56,125 nucleotides of DNA from Candidatus Magasanikiibacteriota bacterium (GTDB lineage: Bacteria > Patescibacteriota > Patescibacteriia > Magasanikbacterales > JACTTX01): the NCBI GenBank assembly GCA_015661005.1, contig JACTTX010000009.1, positions 1 through 56,125 on the forward strand. Reading direction: 5' to 3'. Every line of letters starts with the position of its first letter. Position 1 is the stretch's first letter. Positions 43,014-52,122 of the stretch are shown piece after piece. Below the pieces are notes generated by a model. The model worked only from the letters and a program-made list of their open reading frames with translations. It did not search any database and was not told the DNA's origin. The translations under genes and the position numbers were made by a program.

Positions 43014-43045
43014 ACTCTGCCATTGGTCATTCACTATTCCACAAA

Positions 43046-45058
43046 TTAAATTAATTCCGCTTTAATTCTCCTGACGCCATTGCTCACCGCTTCCTCTTTC
43101 AAAATCCGAAAGGTCCCCAACTCACCGGTATGTGCCACGTGCGGCCCGCCGCAAATTTCTTTGGAAAAATAGCCGCGTTCGGCATCCCCAACCATGTACA
43201 CCTTTATTGTATCACCAATTTGACTGTACTTATCCTCAAAGAGCCCAATCGCGCCTTCTGTCTTGGCTTCCGCCACGGAAAGCATTTCAAAATGCACCGG
43301 TAAATCTTTTTTAATCTGCTCGTTCACGATATCCTCCACGGCCTTAATTTCTTCCATGGTCATCTTGGCCGGATGTGAAAAATCAAAGCGCAGGCGCTCG
43401 CGAGTGATATTGCTCCCCTTCTGAAAAACATGCGACCCAAGAATATTACGCAAGGCCTGATGAAGCAAATGGGTGGCGGTATGCAAGCGAGTTGATTCCA
43501 CGGAGTGATCAGCCAAACCGCCGGCGAATTTTTGTCCCAGACCGGCGCGGGAAATTTCCTGGTGCTTGCCAAATTCCGCTTTAAACACGATTTCATCAAA
43601 CGTCAAAGGTAGCCGCACCGTTCCCGAATGCTGTGCAGGATGTTCAATTTCGTCTAGAACTTCTGTGACGAGTTCAATCGGGAAACCGTCGGAAGTGTAC
43701 AAATCAAACAAAAATTTTCCGGAGATGCGAAAGTTATGAAGGAAGTGGTCAAGATGTTTTTTAATCTGGCTGGCGTCGCGCAAATCCAAAATGGCTTTAA
43801 GTTCATCATTGGAATTGAGCCACGGCGCTTTGGTGATGTTCTGCACAAAGGCCCGTGTTTCTCCGTCGTCAAATTTTCCGTCGGAAAATTGCGAAAGCAC
43901 ATTTTCCAAACCGTGCATTTCCCGAACCATCACTTCCAATTTTTTCAAACCGCGGGAGAGAGTGGTGCTGAATTTTTCTTCTTCCCGTTTTAATTCCTCA
44001 AAAATCCGGCCTTGATTTTTTTGGAGCTCCGGATAGACGTTCCCATATTCCGTGATCACTACTTCCGCCAATTTCACCAAAAACGATTCTTTAACGCCAA
44101 GCAAATATCCAAAACGCACGGCGCGGCGGATTAAACGCCGCAAAATATATCCTTGCCCAACATTTGACGGTGTCACGAATCGTTCATCCCCCAGAATAAA
44201 AACAGCGGAACGAACGTGATCGGCAATGACGCGCATAGCGCGTGTGGTTTCCGCGTTTTCCGTGTAGTTCCGGCCGCTGATTTCTTCAATTTTTTGGACA
44301 AGCGGCCGAAAAAGGGTGGTTTCATAGGGCGTACCGACCCCTTCCATAATAGCGGCCACCCGTTCCAACCCCATACCGGTATCAACGTTTTTTTGCTGGA
44401 GCGGTTCATAAACGCCGGGGGCGGTGGCCTTATACTCCATGAAAACATTATTCCAAATTTCCACCCAACGTTCGTCCGCCGGATCAAATTTTTCCGGCGG
44501 CGCTCCCGTGCTCACCCAATAAAAAATTTCCGTGTCCGGTCCTTGCGGCCCAAGCAATTTTCCGCCGGCCGGCCACCAATTATCTTCTTTCCCAAGATAG
44601 GCAATCCTTTCTTCCGGCACGCCCAAATTTTTCCAGCTGTCCGCTGATTCGGCATCGCGAGGCGCATCATTGTCTCCGGCAAAACAAGCGATGGCGATTT
44701 TTTTTTGGTCAAGATTCAACCATTGAGGCGATGTCAAAAATTCATAGCTCCAAGCGATGGCTTCTTTTTTAAAATAATCGCCTAAGGACCAGTTGCCGAG
44801 CATTTCAAAAAAAGTCAGATGACGGTTGTCCCCAACTTCCTCAATGTCTCCGGTGCGCAAGCATTTTTGCACATCCGCCAAACGCGTTCCGCCTGGATGT
44901 TTTTCACCAAGCAAATACGGCACGAGCGGATGCATGCCGGCCGTGGTAAAAAGCACAGTCGGATCATTTTCCGGAATTAAAGAAGCCGAAGGGATGATGG
45001 CGTGTCCCTTGTCTCTAAAAAAATCCAAAAATTTTTGCCGGATTTCCGCGGCAGTCAT
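43046..45058 (-). CDS. alaS: alanyl-tRNA synthetase lacking the C-Ala (DHHA1) domain
   Basis: 670 aa against about 870 in E. coli. The class II catalytic domain is intact (MTAAEIRQKFLDFFRDKGH; motif 2 RHLTFFEMLGNWSLGDYF). The editing domain has H526 and H530 of HTATH and C636 and H640 of CGGPH. The protein ends about 30 residues after CGGPH, exactly where the linker to C-Ala would begin. The stop is real and followed by a repeat, so this is a compact form. It could still charge and edit, but tRNA binding by C-Ala is missing. Confidence 0.95.
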   Translation of the reverse strand: MTAAEIRQKFLDFFRDKGHAIIPSASLIPENDPTVLFTTAGMHPLVPYLLGEKHPGGTRLADVQKCLRTGDIEEVGDNRHLTFFEMLGNWSLGDYFKKEAIAWSYEFLTSPQWLNLDQKKIAIACFAGDNDAPRDAESADSWKNLGVPEERIAYLGKEDNWWPAGGKLLGPQGPDTEIFYWVSTGAPPEKFDPADERWVEIWNNVFMEYKATAPGVYEPLQQKNVDTGMGLERVAAIMEGVGTPYETTLFRPLVQKIEEISGRNYTENAETTRAMRVIADHVRSAVFILGDERFVTPSNVGQGYILRRLIRRAVRFGYLLGVKESFLVKLAEVVITEYGNVYPELQKNQGRIFEELKREEEKFSTTLSRGLKKLEVMVREMHGLENVLSQFSDGKFDDGETRAFVQNITKAPWLNSNDELKAILDLRDASQIKKHLDHFLHNFRISGKFLFDLYTSDGFPIELVTEVLDEIEHPAQHSGTVRLPLTFDEIVFKAEFGKHQEISRAGLGQKFAGGLADHSVESTRLHTATHLLHQALRNILGSHVFQKGSNITRERLRFDFSHPAKMTMEEIKAVEDIVNEQIKKDLPVHFEMLSVAEAKTEGAIGLFEDKYSQIGDTIKVYMVGDAERGYFSKEICGGPHVAHTGELGTFRILKEEAVSNGVRRIKAELI

Positions 45059-45065
45059 GGGATAT

Positions 45066-46267
45066 TTACTTTTCCTGAAGTCGAGAATTGATACTCATCA
45101 CTCTTTTTACTTCATTATCCGTCAAACGAGTGTTCCACTCTATATCTTTATCATTTTGTGTAGCCACCAAGCGATCCACGTCTATTTTTGATTCACGTGT
45201 CAAATAAGCTGCTACGATCTTTTTTTCCATTTCTCTGAATGCGGCTTTTGCCGCTGGATCTAAACGATTACTTATCCCATCAAGAACCGTATCCAGATTT
45301 TGGAGACGAACCGCATCCGCCATCTGCTGCTTGTCCTCGGGATTTCTTTTTTTTACTCGCAATTCTGCGAGCTTATTGATCATTGTAACAAGCATCTCCG
45401 CCTCCTTCCCGGAATATTTTGTCTCATCTTCTGTTGGCTCAAACCCAAACTTTTCCATTCTTTTTTCCGTCCCTTTTAAGTCAATACCTTTTGCTCGCAT
45501 AGCGCAGAGCTCAATCAGATGATCACCGTTTGCAAACGGCTTCTTCGCAAAAACGGACGACAAATAATTATCCACTTTTTTATCACCGTCTTTCAACTTT
45601 GCGCCCACTTCCGCAAATTGTAATGCCCGCGCGAGCGCTCTTTCACGAATGTCTTGAGAATCTGAATACTTGCTTCGGGCTCTAATAGCCGATCATGCGA
45701 TGTTTCCCTGATAATAAATTCTGCCCGTGCTTTGAAATCTTTTTGATCAGCCACTTCTTCGGCATTCAGACGTCTAACTGCGTCTTCAGGCGACTCGGCT
45801 GGTGCCTTTTCTTCTGTGGCAGACGCTTTCCCCTCCGGCGACGGCTCAACGGCTTTTTCTTCAACGGGCGACGTGGCGGTCTCAAGTAAAGCCATCTCTC
45901 CATCCACTCGGGCAAGCTCCTGCTTGGCTCTTACCAACTGCTCCTCGGCCTGCGCGGCTTCTACTTTGATTGATTCCAACATTGCGACAACATCTGGCGC
46001 GGCATTTTTGCCAAGGCCACTCACAAAGCTTTCCGTCTCGGCCACGGCGCTCCGAGCATCACCTGCCGCCTTCTCTACCGCCGATACTTCCACTGTGACG
46101 CGCTTGCGTTCAGCCGAAAATTCACCGCGCTGTGCTTCACGGCTTTGAGCGGCGGCTTTTGCTTCCGCTTCCGCTTCCGCTTTGGATTTTTCGATAGCTT
46201 CCTTTTGAGCGTTCTCATGTCCCGCTTCTTTGGCCTTCATCTCGGCGAGTTGTTCTGAAAATCCCAT
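45066..46267 (-). pseudogene. coiled-coil protein of about 400 aa, frame-disrupted
   Basis: The N-terminal part from ATG 46267 is Ala/Glu/Lys-rich coiled coil (residues about 1-175, AEAEAEAKAAAQSREAQ and similar) and ends in QILKTFVKERSRGHYN at 45593. The second part, 45066-45608, continues in another frame as QFAEVGAKLKDGDKKVDN. Adding one base near 45638-45641 would give TFVKERALARALQFAEVGAKL, a smooth helix. So one base appears lost, by mutation or assembly error. The second half (about 180 aa) is helical and may be the functional domain. No family recognised. alaS follows after 7 nt. Confidence 0.7.
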
Positions 46268-46275
46268 ATAAAGTA

Positions 46276-46452
46276 TTATTTTAACCCAAGCTTCTTTCTT
46301 ATGGCGGCAACCTTAAGAGCATCACTTTGTTTACTTCCCAGCTTCATCACGGCCTTGGCCTTCATCTTAAGATCAGCAAAAACCTTGTTTAAATCGCGAA
46401 ATTCACGTTCAAGGTTGGCCAAATTAACTTTAAGCTGTTTTTTATTAGTCAT
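46276..46452 (-). CDS. small helical protein, 58 aa
   Basis: Translated by hand: MTNKKQLKVNLANLEREF, followed by RDLNKVFADLKMKAKAVMKL and an ending IRKKLGLK, stop TAA at 46276. Lys/Leu-rich with heptad-like spacing, so probably a short coiled coil. It lies 8 nt upstream of the coiled-coil gene and likely forms an operon with it and alaS. Function unknown. Confidence 0.65.
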   Translation of the reverse strand: MTNKKQLKVNLANLEREFRDLNKVFADLKMKAKAVMKLGSKQSDALKVAAIRKKLGLK

Positions 46453-46472
46453 ACTCGGGCATTACGACGATA

Positions 46473-47579
46473 TTATACAATTACTCCGCCACCCAAGCAA
46501 ACATCATTGTCATACAAAACCGCAAACTGGCCGGAGGTGACGGCGCGCTGGGATTTTGAAAATTTCAAAATAAAATCCTCACCATCACGGTTCCAAGTTG
46601 ACGAAACGCCTTCATGACGATAGCGAATTTTTACTTCGCACATAGAAGGCCAGTCCTCAAGCGGCGACAAAAAATGCGGATTAGAGACGCGGCACGTTGT
46701 GCCCATCAAGGCCGGATGATCGGTACGATCGGCAACCAAGAGCGTGTTGGTTTTCAAATTTTTAGCAACAACAAAATACGGCGTGCCGCCACCACCGCCA
46801 AAACCGTGGCGTTGGCCGATGGTGAACTGTTCCAATCCCGAATGTTCGCCAACGTTACGAACCGGCAGCCCGTTTTCATCAATCAGCATGACGGGCCCCG
46901 GACGCATTTTGATTTTCTGCTTCAAAAAATCGCCCAGCGGCACTTCGCCGACAAAACAAATTCCCACACTGTCCTCTTTGTCCGCGTTCGGTAAATTAAA
47001 TTTTTTTGCGAGCGCGCGCACCTCCGGTTTCGTCATTTCGCCAACCGGAAATTTTAATCGCGATAAATATTCCGGATTAAGCTGGTGCAAAAAATAAGAT
47101 TGGTCTTTGTTCTTGTCAGCGCCTTTGAGCAAACGGGGACAGGTGCTCCGGGGACAGATCCCTTCGGGATCAGTCCCCGTTGAACCTGTCCCTAAACGTG
47201 CGTAATGGCCGGTGGCAACCCATTCCGCGCCCACCCGATCCGCTGACGCAAAAAGCGCGTCAAACTTCACATATTTATTGCACATCACGTCCGGGTTGGG
47301 CGTGCGTCCGGCGGCGTATTCGTGAAATAAATAATCAATGACCTCACGCTGAAAGCGCTCTTCATAATCAAGAGTGCGAAAAGTAATACCCAACTGCGCC
47401 GCCACCCGCAGAGCCATTCGCCGCTCATCGCGCCAAGCGCACTCCCCTTTTAAGTTTTTGCTCTCCGACCAATTTTTCAAAAAAACGGCGTGCACTTCAA
47501 AACCGGCCGCTTGCAAAAGGGCGGCCGAAACGGCGGAATCAACGCCGCCGGATAATCCAATGAAGACCTTTTTGTTCAT
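46473..47579 (-). CDS. mnmA: tRNA-specific 2-thiouridylase MnmA with in-frame REP-like insert
   Basis: Thiolates U34 of Lys/Glu/Gln tRNAs. 368 aa. The PP-loop GLSGGVDSAV (8-17), catalytic Cys in NPDVMCNKYVKF, and the second Cys in GICFVG are present, as are the C-terminal beta domains. Residues about 129-148, between ATGHYAR and LLKGADKNKDQSYF, are replaced by a longer stretch (GTGSTGTDPEGICPRST) encoded by a family C palindrome. The usual loop here is about 9 residues, so the protein gains about 12. Confidence 0.94.
   Translation of the reverse strand: MNKKVFIGLSGGVDSAVSAALLQAAGFEVHAVFLKNWSESKNLKGECAWRDERRMALRVAAQLGITFRTLDYEERFQREVIDYLFHEYAAGRTPNPDVMCNKYVKFDALFASADRVGAEWVATGHYARLGTGSTGTDPEGICPRSTCPRLLKGADKNKDQSYFLHQLNPEYLSRLKFPVGEMTKPEVRALAKKFNLPNADKEDSVGICFVGEVPLGDFLKQKIKMRPGPVMLIDENGLPVRNVGEHSGLEQFTIGQRHGFGGGGGTPYFVVAKNLKTNTLLVADRTDHPALMGTTCRVSNPHFLSPLEDWPSMCEVKIRYRHEGVSSTWNRDGEDFILKFSKSQRAVTSGQFAVLYDNDVCLGGGVIV
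47135..47193. repeat. family C palindrome, in frame inside mnmA
   Basis: GGGGACAGGT and ACCTGTCCCT pair as outer arms. GGGGACAGATCCC and GGGATCAGTCCCC pair as inner arms (one mismatch) around TTC. There is no stop in the mnmA frame. It is the only family C copy in this window that lies in a coding region. Confidence 0.85.
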
Positions 47580-47668
47580 TTCCCGTTCGTGAATCTTAAT
47601 TTCATCAATAACGAATTTTTTATATCTTTTTTCAATCGTTCTGTCACTATTTTCGGTCGTTGGTCATT

Positions 47669-48952
47669 TTATTTCAATAAATCATCAAGTTCGCACGAAA
47701 GCAGAGCCGATTTGTTGAGCACGATCTGCTCTTTCTGATTGAGATTATCGGCCGTCATCCGGATGACTTTGGTAGTAATAGTGTCGCCAAGCATGACGCC
47801 ATTCGTCTTTTTGAAATACTTTTCGGTTTTCCGATAAAAGAGAGTCGCGTACTGCTTGAGCTTTTTTTCCGGAGTCGGACGGCTACTCGCACCGTTTCTT
47901 CCGAACTCTATTTTATCTTCCAGTTTTTTGTCCGCTTCAATCGGCAAATCACCATCACGAAAATCCATCCAGTAGTCGCTGATGTTATAAATGATCCTGA
48001 CTGATCCGCCATCTTCTGTTTTGTACCAATACACGAATAAAAAAGTACCCGTTCGGAACTCCTGATGTATTGCAATACTTTCCAGCTCCTTTATGGTACG
48101 AATCTTGTATTCATCCAGAAGCCGGAGATAACTCTCCCGCCAGTTCTTCAGCCAGTTTCGAATATAGTTTTTGTCCACGAACAACCGCTCGAGATCCTGC
48201 TCGAGATTTTTGTCGCTTACTTTATTGACTTGGATCGTGAGCTTATCAAAAAGCGCGCGAGGGTCTTTTACATTGACGTTTTTGGCAATGAGATAATCGA
48301 AATCAGGAACCACTTTTTTGCCCATATACCAGAGCAGGTCGTAAATATCACGGCCTTTTTCTTCATAGATCGCATTGCCGATGCCACGAGTCCCTCGCAA
48401 AAAGATAGCGGCAATCTTACTCGCCATGAGCGCGGACATATTGTAGGTGATGATAACGAACGATAACTGATCACGGTTTAACGGCCGACGTTCAGTAACG
48501 GTTTTTGGCGCGATAAAGTGGTTGAGATCAATTTTTATGTGTATCTGCTTGGAAGAATGGCCGAAACTAAGTTCTTCGCCGACGGTGAATTTCAGAAGCA
48601 ATCCGCGGCCCTTAGTGGTTTTAATTGCCAAAAAATCGGCATTAGTACCGTAGGTACTCGCAAAATGCTCATCAACTTCTTTTTTCAGCTCTTCAAGAAA
48701 CTTTTCGGTCACCGCGTGGGATACTTCGAAATCGAGGTCAACTGACATACGATCCAATCCGTGAATGAGGCGTAGAGCCGACCCGCCGTACATGATCCAG
48801 TTGTTATATTCCGGATGGTGATAGATGAAATTCAGAACGTAATACTGCAGCTCCTCTTTGAGCGCATTGCGACGGGTTTCGGCATCAAGCCCGCCATAGG
48901 CGGCGAGGTCTTCAAGCTTTCTTTTTAAGATTGAGGTTAGGCGTTCACTCAT
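47669..48952 (-). CDS. abiEii: AbiEii-type nucleotidyltransferase toxin
   Basis: 427 aa. The nucleotidyltransferase motif GGSALR (56-61) is followed by SVDLDFEV (70-77) with the catalytic Asp pair. A helical C-terminal half is long for the family. AbiEii toxins modify tRNA or GTP and stop growth, giving phage abortive infection; the partner AbiEi represses and neutralises. The gene follows its AbiEi candidate by 35 nt in one operon. AbiGii is an alternative name for related proteins. Confidence 0.85.
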   Translation of the reverse strand: MSERLTSILKRKLEDLAAYGGLDAETRRNALKEELQYYVLNFIYHHPEYNNWIMYGGSALRLIHGLDRMSVDLDFEVSHAVTEKFLEELKKEVDEHFASTYGTNADFLAIKTTKGRGLLLKFTVGEELSFGHSSKQIHIKIDLNHFIAPKTVTERRPLNRDQLSFVIITYNMSALMASKIAAIFLRGTRGIGNAIYEEKGRDIYDLLWYMGKKVVPDFDYLIAKNVNVKDPRALFDKLTIQVNKVSDKNLEQDLERLFVDKNYIRNWLKNWRESYLRLLDEYKIRTIKELESIAIHQEFRTGTFLFVYWYKTEDGGSVRIIYNISDYWMDFRDGDLPIEADKKLEDKIEFGRNGASSRPTPEKKLKQYATLFYRKTEKYFKKTNGVMLGDTITTKVIRMTADNLNQKEQIVLNKSALLSCELDDLLK

Positions 48953-48987
48953 GGGAGTATTTCTTAATCATTGTATATGCGAGCATA

Positions 48988-49644
48988 TTACCGTCGTTCG
49001 CTCGGAAAAGAAAAATCAGCTTTACTGCTTTTTCTTTTCTCTCGCTTCACTAGGCAATAAAACTTTTCCTGCTCCGATGTATCCATTTCATCTATGTCGA
49101 TTCGCAATTCTTCGATGAGATCCTTAATATTCTCCGGTTTAACGCTACGGAACTGGCGCGTCCTGAAATACAGCAAATCGAACAATGCTTTTGAGGGTGA
49201 GGCGATATAAAAATCGAACTTCCCTTTCGTAAGATAAAAATCCGAAAACAAATCCTTCTTGATCGACTGGTATGAGAAATTGCCGGCCTTGGTTTCAAAA
49301 TCTCTCGTGACTTTGAGCGAAACCGAGGTGATGGAATGGACCGCTTCCGTAGCGAGATTGTAATACTGGAGAGCCGCCCATGAGCTCACATAGGAAGGTG
49401 TGCGTATGACGTTGGCAAGATAGAACGAATATGAAATATCGTTCTTATTTTTTCCGAAAAAATCGGTGGACACGTATAAACCCTTATTGAGCCAAATAAT
49501 TTCTTTGTACTTCAGAAACCGGCTGATGTAAGTGTCAACCGTGCTATCTTTAAGCCCCAGCTGTTTACCAAGCTGATAAACGGTATTTTTGCCGAAGTGG
49601 GGCAAGGATTTTAGCTGTTCTAAAAGGTTTTTTCTGCTTTTCAT
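48988..49644 (-). CDS. abiEi: AbiEi-like antitoxin/transcriptional repressor
   Basis: 218 aa from ATG 49644 (MKSRKNLLEQLKSL). The N-terminal winged helix (about 1-60) has NTVYQLGKQLGLKDSTVDTYISRFL as DNA-binding helices. The following domain (about 70-200), with SYVSSWAALQYYNLA and ALFDLLYFR, is typical of AbiEi C-terminal parts. It should bind the operator upstream and neutralise AbiEii (type IV TA). The extension upstream to 49716 overlaps the promoter and is rejected. Confidence 0.82.
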   Translation of the reverse strand: MKSRKNLLEQLKSLPHFGKNTVYQLGKQLGLKDSTVDTYISRFLKYKEIIWLNKGLYVSTDFFGKNKNDISYSFYLANVIRTPSYVSSWAALQYYNLATEAVHSITSVSLKVTRDFETKAGNFSYQSIKKDLFSDFYLTKGKFDFYIASPSKALFDLLYFRTRQFRSVKPENIKDLIEELRIDIDEMDTSEQEKFYCLVKREKRKSSKADFSFPSERR

Positions 49645-49656
49645 GATTATGACAAT

Positions 49657-49685
49657 AGTGTACCATACACGAAATGTAATGTAAA
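49657..49685 (-). promoter_or_regulatory. abiE promoter with palindromic candidate operator
   Basis: TTTACA (49680-49685), 17-nt spacer and TACACT (49657-49662) on the minus strand. GTGTA-TGG-TACAC forms a perfect 5-bp inverted repeat overlapping the -10 box, a good place for AbiEi autorepression. The ATG is 12 nt past the -10. Confidence 0.6.
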
Positions 49686-49757
49686 GCTGGCTATCCACTT
49701 CCTTGCCGGACCGCAAAATGTCATATTTTGTCCAGTTGAATCACTGTCACTTTGCGA

Positions 49758-49788
49758 TTTAGAAGTGGCGCCTTTGAGAGTGACACCT
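49758..49788. repeat. family C-related unit (TTTAGAAGTGGCGCCTTT), single copy
   Basis: The 31-bp string is identical to 35102-35132 (TTTAGAAGTGGCGCCTTTGA, then GAGTGACACCT). It lies in the gap between the abiE promoter and the end of the O-antigen-ligase gene. Confidence 0.85.
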
Positions 49789-49792
49789 ATTC

Positions 49793-52096
49793 CTATTTGG
49801 CTGACGGGAGGGCTGGCGGCGGACCGCTCAATAATCCCTGAAGCTTTTTCAGAATGTCTTTGTTGGCGGGATCAAGTTCCTGCACCGCTTTGTAGAACTG
49901 CACGGCTTCAGTTTTTTTGCCAACGCGTTCCGCCAAGACACCAAGGGCATACAAAGCGTCAGCATAACGCGGCTCAATCTGTAGCGCGGTCCGAAACGCC
50001 AACTCCGCGGCCGCCAGATCATTTCCTTTGCCACGATTAAAGTACAAGCGCCCGATCTGGAAAAGATATTCCGGACTGCGCATGGCGTATTGGATTCCCC
50101 GTTCCATCGCCACGAGCGCGCCGGGCAAATCTCCATTAGCTTCGTTCAAAATCGCCAAGGACTGATAAGCAATCAGAAAATCCGGCTTCAAAGTAATGGC
50201 CGATTCAAAGCCGGCTTTAGCGTCCTCCAAACGCCGCACCGAGAAATACAACCGTCCAATGTTCAACTGCAAAGTGGGATTGGTTGGCTCTAACTCCGCC
50301 GCCCTCTGAAACGCTTTCAAAGCAAAGTCCGTGGTGTTGGCGAGTCCGCTGGCGTTTACATAATTGTTCGCCAAGAGCTCCCAAGTGTTCACGTTCTGCG
50401 GGGAAATCTCGGTGGCTCTTTGCGCCTGATTGACCGCCGCGCCCACATAGGACGCTATCGTCTGGGCATCCGCACCCGGCTTCTCGGAGACGAATCGCGC
50501 TTTAAGAAGGTAGGCATCTGACAATAACAAATGATAATCAATGCGCGTTTCATTCAAAGTGATGGCACGCTGAAGCATGGCAATGCGCTCATCAACGCTG
50601 GCCGGACCGGCGCTTATTCTCTGCGCTTTGGCATAGACCACTTCCGCGCCATAAAATCTGCCCAGATACACACCCAAAACAATCGCGGCCGTAAAAACCA
50701 GAATCACGGCGAAAGAGGAGGCCAAGACATACTGCGGCGAGGTTTTCAAAGAATAAATTTTTTCCGAGATCACCTGCACATAGCCGCGCGAGGAAACCAA
50801 AAAGATCGCCAAGAAGATCCAAAAAGTCAGGAAGAGGACAGATCCGAGGTTCATCAAAAACATCGCGATCAAAACCAAAAGCCAAACCGGCGCCACGCCA
50901 AAGGGCAAGAGGTAGGCCAGATAAATTTTGTCGCCGAGCTCTTCACGAACAGCGTGCATTTGCCTGGAATGCCGACGCATCCAGGCCGCAAAAATAATTC
51001 CGAGACCCATCAAGACGACAAAGAAGAAGGACAAGATCCCCAAAATTCCCCATTCGGCCATAACCGCAAAGAAGAGCGAGTACGGCTCACGGAAGCGCAA
51101 AGACCAGGCCAGTGCGTTCATGTTGAAGGACTGCGGACGGAATTGCGAGAAGTCGTAAAGGAAAGTGGATGGGCCAGAGCCAAAGAAAAAGTGACGGGCG
51201 TTTTGTGAAAACGCGCCCCAAGCAATGTCCCAAGAGGTCTGCGAGGAGAGAGAGATCTCAATTGGCAGGCGAGTTTTCAAGATATCCGGTTCGCCCAAGA
51301 AAATAAACAGAACGGAGACGACAAAAAGCGCAAAAACCAGAGAGATGACCGGAATACGGCTGGCCTCCATCTGCGACATGGCAACAACCAGAACAAAAAA
51401 CAAACCAATGGCTGTCAAAATCCAGACCAACGGGAAACCAGTGAGAACGAGCGTGGCCGCGGAAGCCAACAAAGCCAGAACGCCGATGACATCAACCAGC
51501 ACGGCCGTTTTTTTGACGAGCAGAATACTCAAGGAAAGGAGAAAAACGCTGGCCACAAAAACGGCAAAAATCGTGTGCGAGGAACTGACGGTATTCAACC
51601 CCGGTAAATTCAAAAAATTAAATGACACGAGATCCAAGGCCTTGAGCAGGAAAAAAATGCTGGCCGCTAAACCGGAAAGTAGAAAAGTTACCACCAAAGT
51701 CATCGCGCCTTTGAGCGACTCAAACGTCTGCACAACCAAAAAATAGAAAAGGAACAAGAAGGCAAACGTCAGAAAGCCGCGGTCCAGATAAGCAAAGTCG
51801 CCAAAGAAACTCAAACGGCGATCAACGGACAAGACGCTGGATAGAAGTAATGCGCCCAGCAACACCAGTATTGGGATATCAAGAAGAGTGCGGCGAATGG
51901 TGAACTGGCGCATGAAAATCCCTCGCACCAGCCATAGCAAAAAGGCAATGAGCGTCAGTCCGTACAAAAGAAATTGTTTGTTAAACTCGTAGACTTCCGA
52001 GGTGAACGGAAGGACGAAAAGCGGCATCAAAAAAACGGCCGCGAGTAGCACGACTTTGGTAGCCGTGTTAAGAGTGCGCGATGAATGAAAGGACAT
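49793..52096 (-). CDS. O-antigen ligase/polymerase-like membrane protein with C-terminal TPR repeats
   Basis: 767 aa. About 12-13 membrane helices (1 to about 480) include a long periplasmic-type loop near 290-330 with FFFGSGPSTFLYDFSQFRP, typical of Wzy/WaaL proteins. After a last helix near 460-480 comes a soluble domain of 5-6 tetratricopeptide repeats (about 500-750; e.g. NVNTWELLANNYVNASG, PTLQLNIGRLYFSVRRLEDA). The Wzy_C-plus-TPR form is common in CPR. It would polymerise or attach lipid-linked glycan, or glycosylate pilin or S-layer, with TPRs holding partners. Confidence 0.85.
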   Translation of the reverse strand: MSFHSSRTLNTATKVVLLAAVFLMPLFVLPFTSEVYEFNKQFLLYGLTLIAFLLWLVRGIFMRQFTIRRTLLDIPILVLLGALLLSSVLSVDRRLSFFGDFAYLDRGFLTFAFLFLFYFLVVQTFESLKGAMTLVVTFLLSGLAASIFFLLKALDLVSFNFLNLPGLNTVSSSHTIFAVFVASVFLLSLSILLVKKTAVLVDVIGVLALLASAATLVLTGFPLVWILTAIGLFFVLVVAMSQMEASRIPVISLVFALFVVSVLFIFLGEPDILKTRLPIEISLSSQTSWDIAWGAFSQNARHFFFGSGPSTFLYDFSQFRPQSFNMNALAWSLRFREPYSLFFAVMAEWGILGILSFFFVVLMGLGIIFAAWMRRHSRQMHAVREELGDKIYLAYLLPFGVAPVWLLVLIAMFLMNLGSVLFLTFWIFLAIFLVSSRGYVQVISEKIYSLKTSPQYVLASSFAVILVFTAAIVLGVYLGRFYGAEVVYAKAQRISAGPASVDERIAMLQRAITLNETRIDYHLLLSDAYLLKARFVSEKPGADAQTIASYVGAAVNQAQRATEISPQNVNTWELLANNYVNASGLANTTDFALKAFQRAAELEPTNPTLQLNIGRLYFSVRRLEDAKAGFESAITLKPDFLIAYQSLAILNEANGDLPGALVAMERGIQYAMRSPEYLFQIGRLYFNRGKGNDLAAAELAFRTALQIEPRYADALYALGVLAERVGKKTEAVQFYKAVQELDPANKDILKKLQGLLSGPPPALPSAK

Positions 52097-52122
52097 AGGA
52101 TTAAGAATATTGAATTGGAAAT

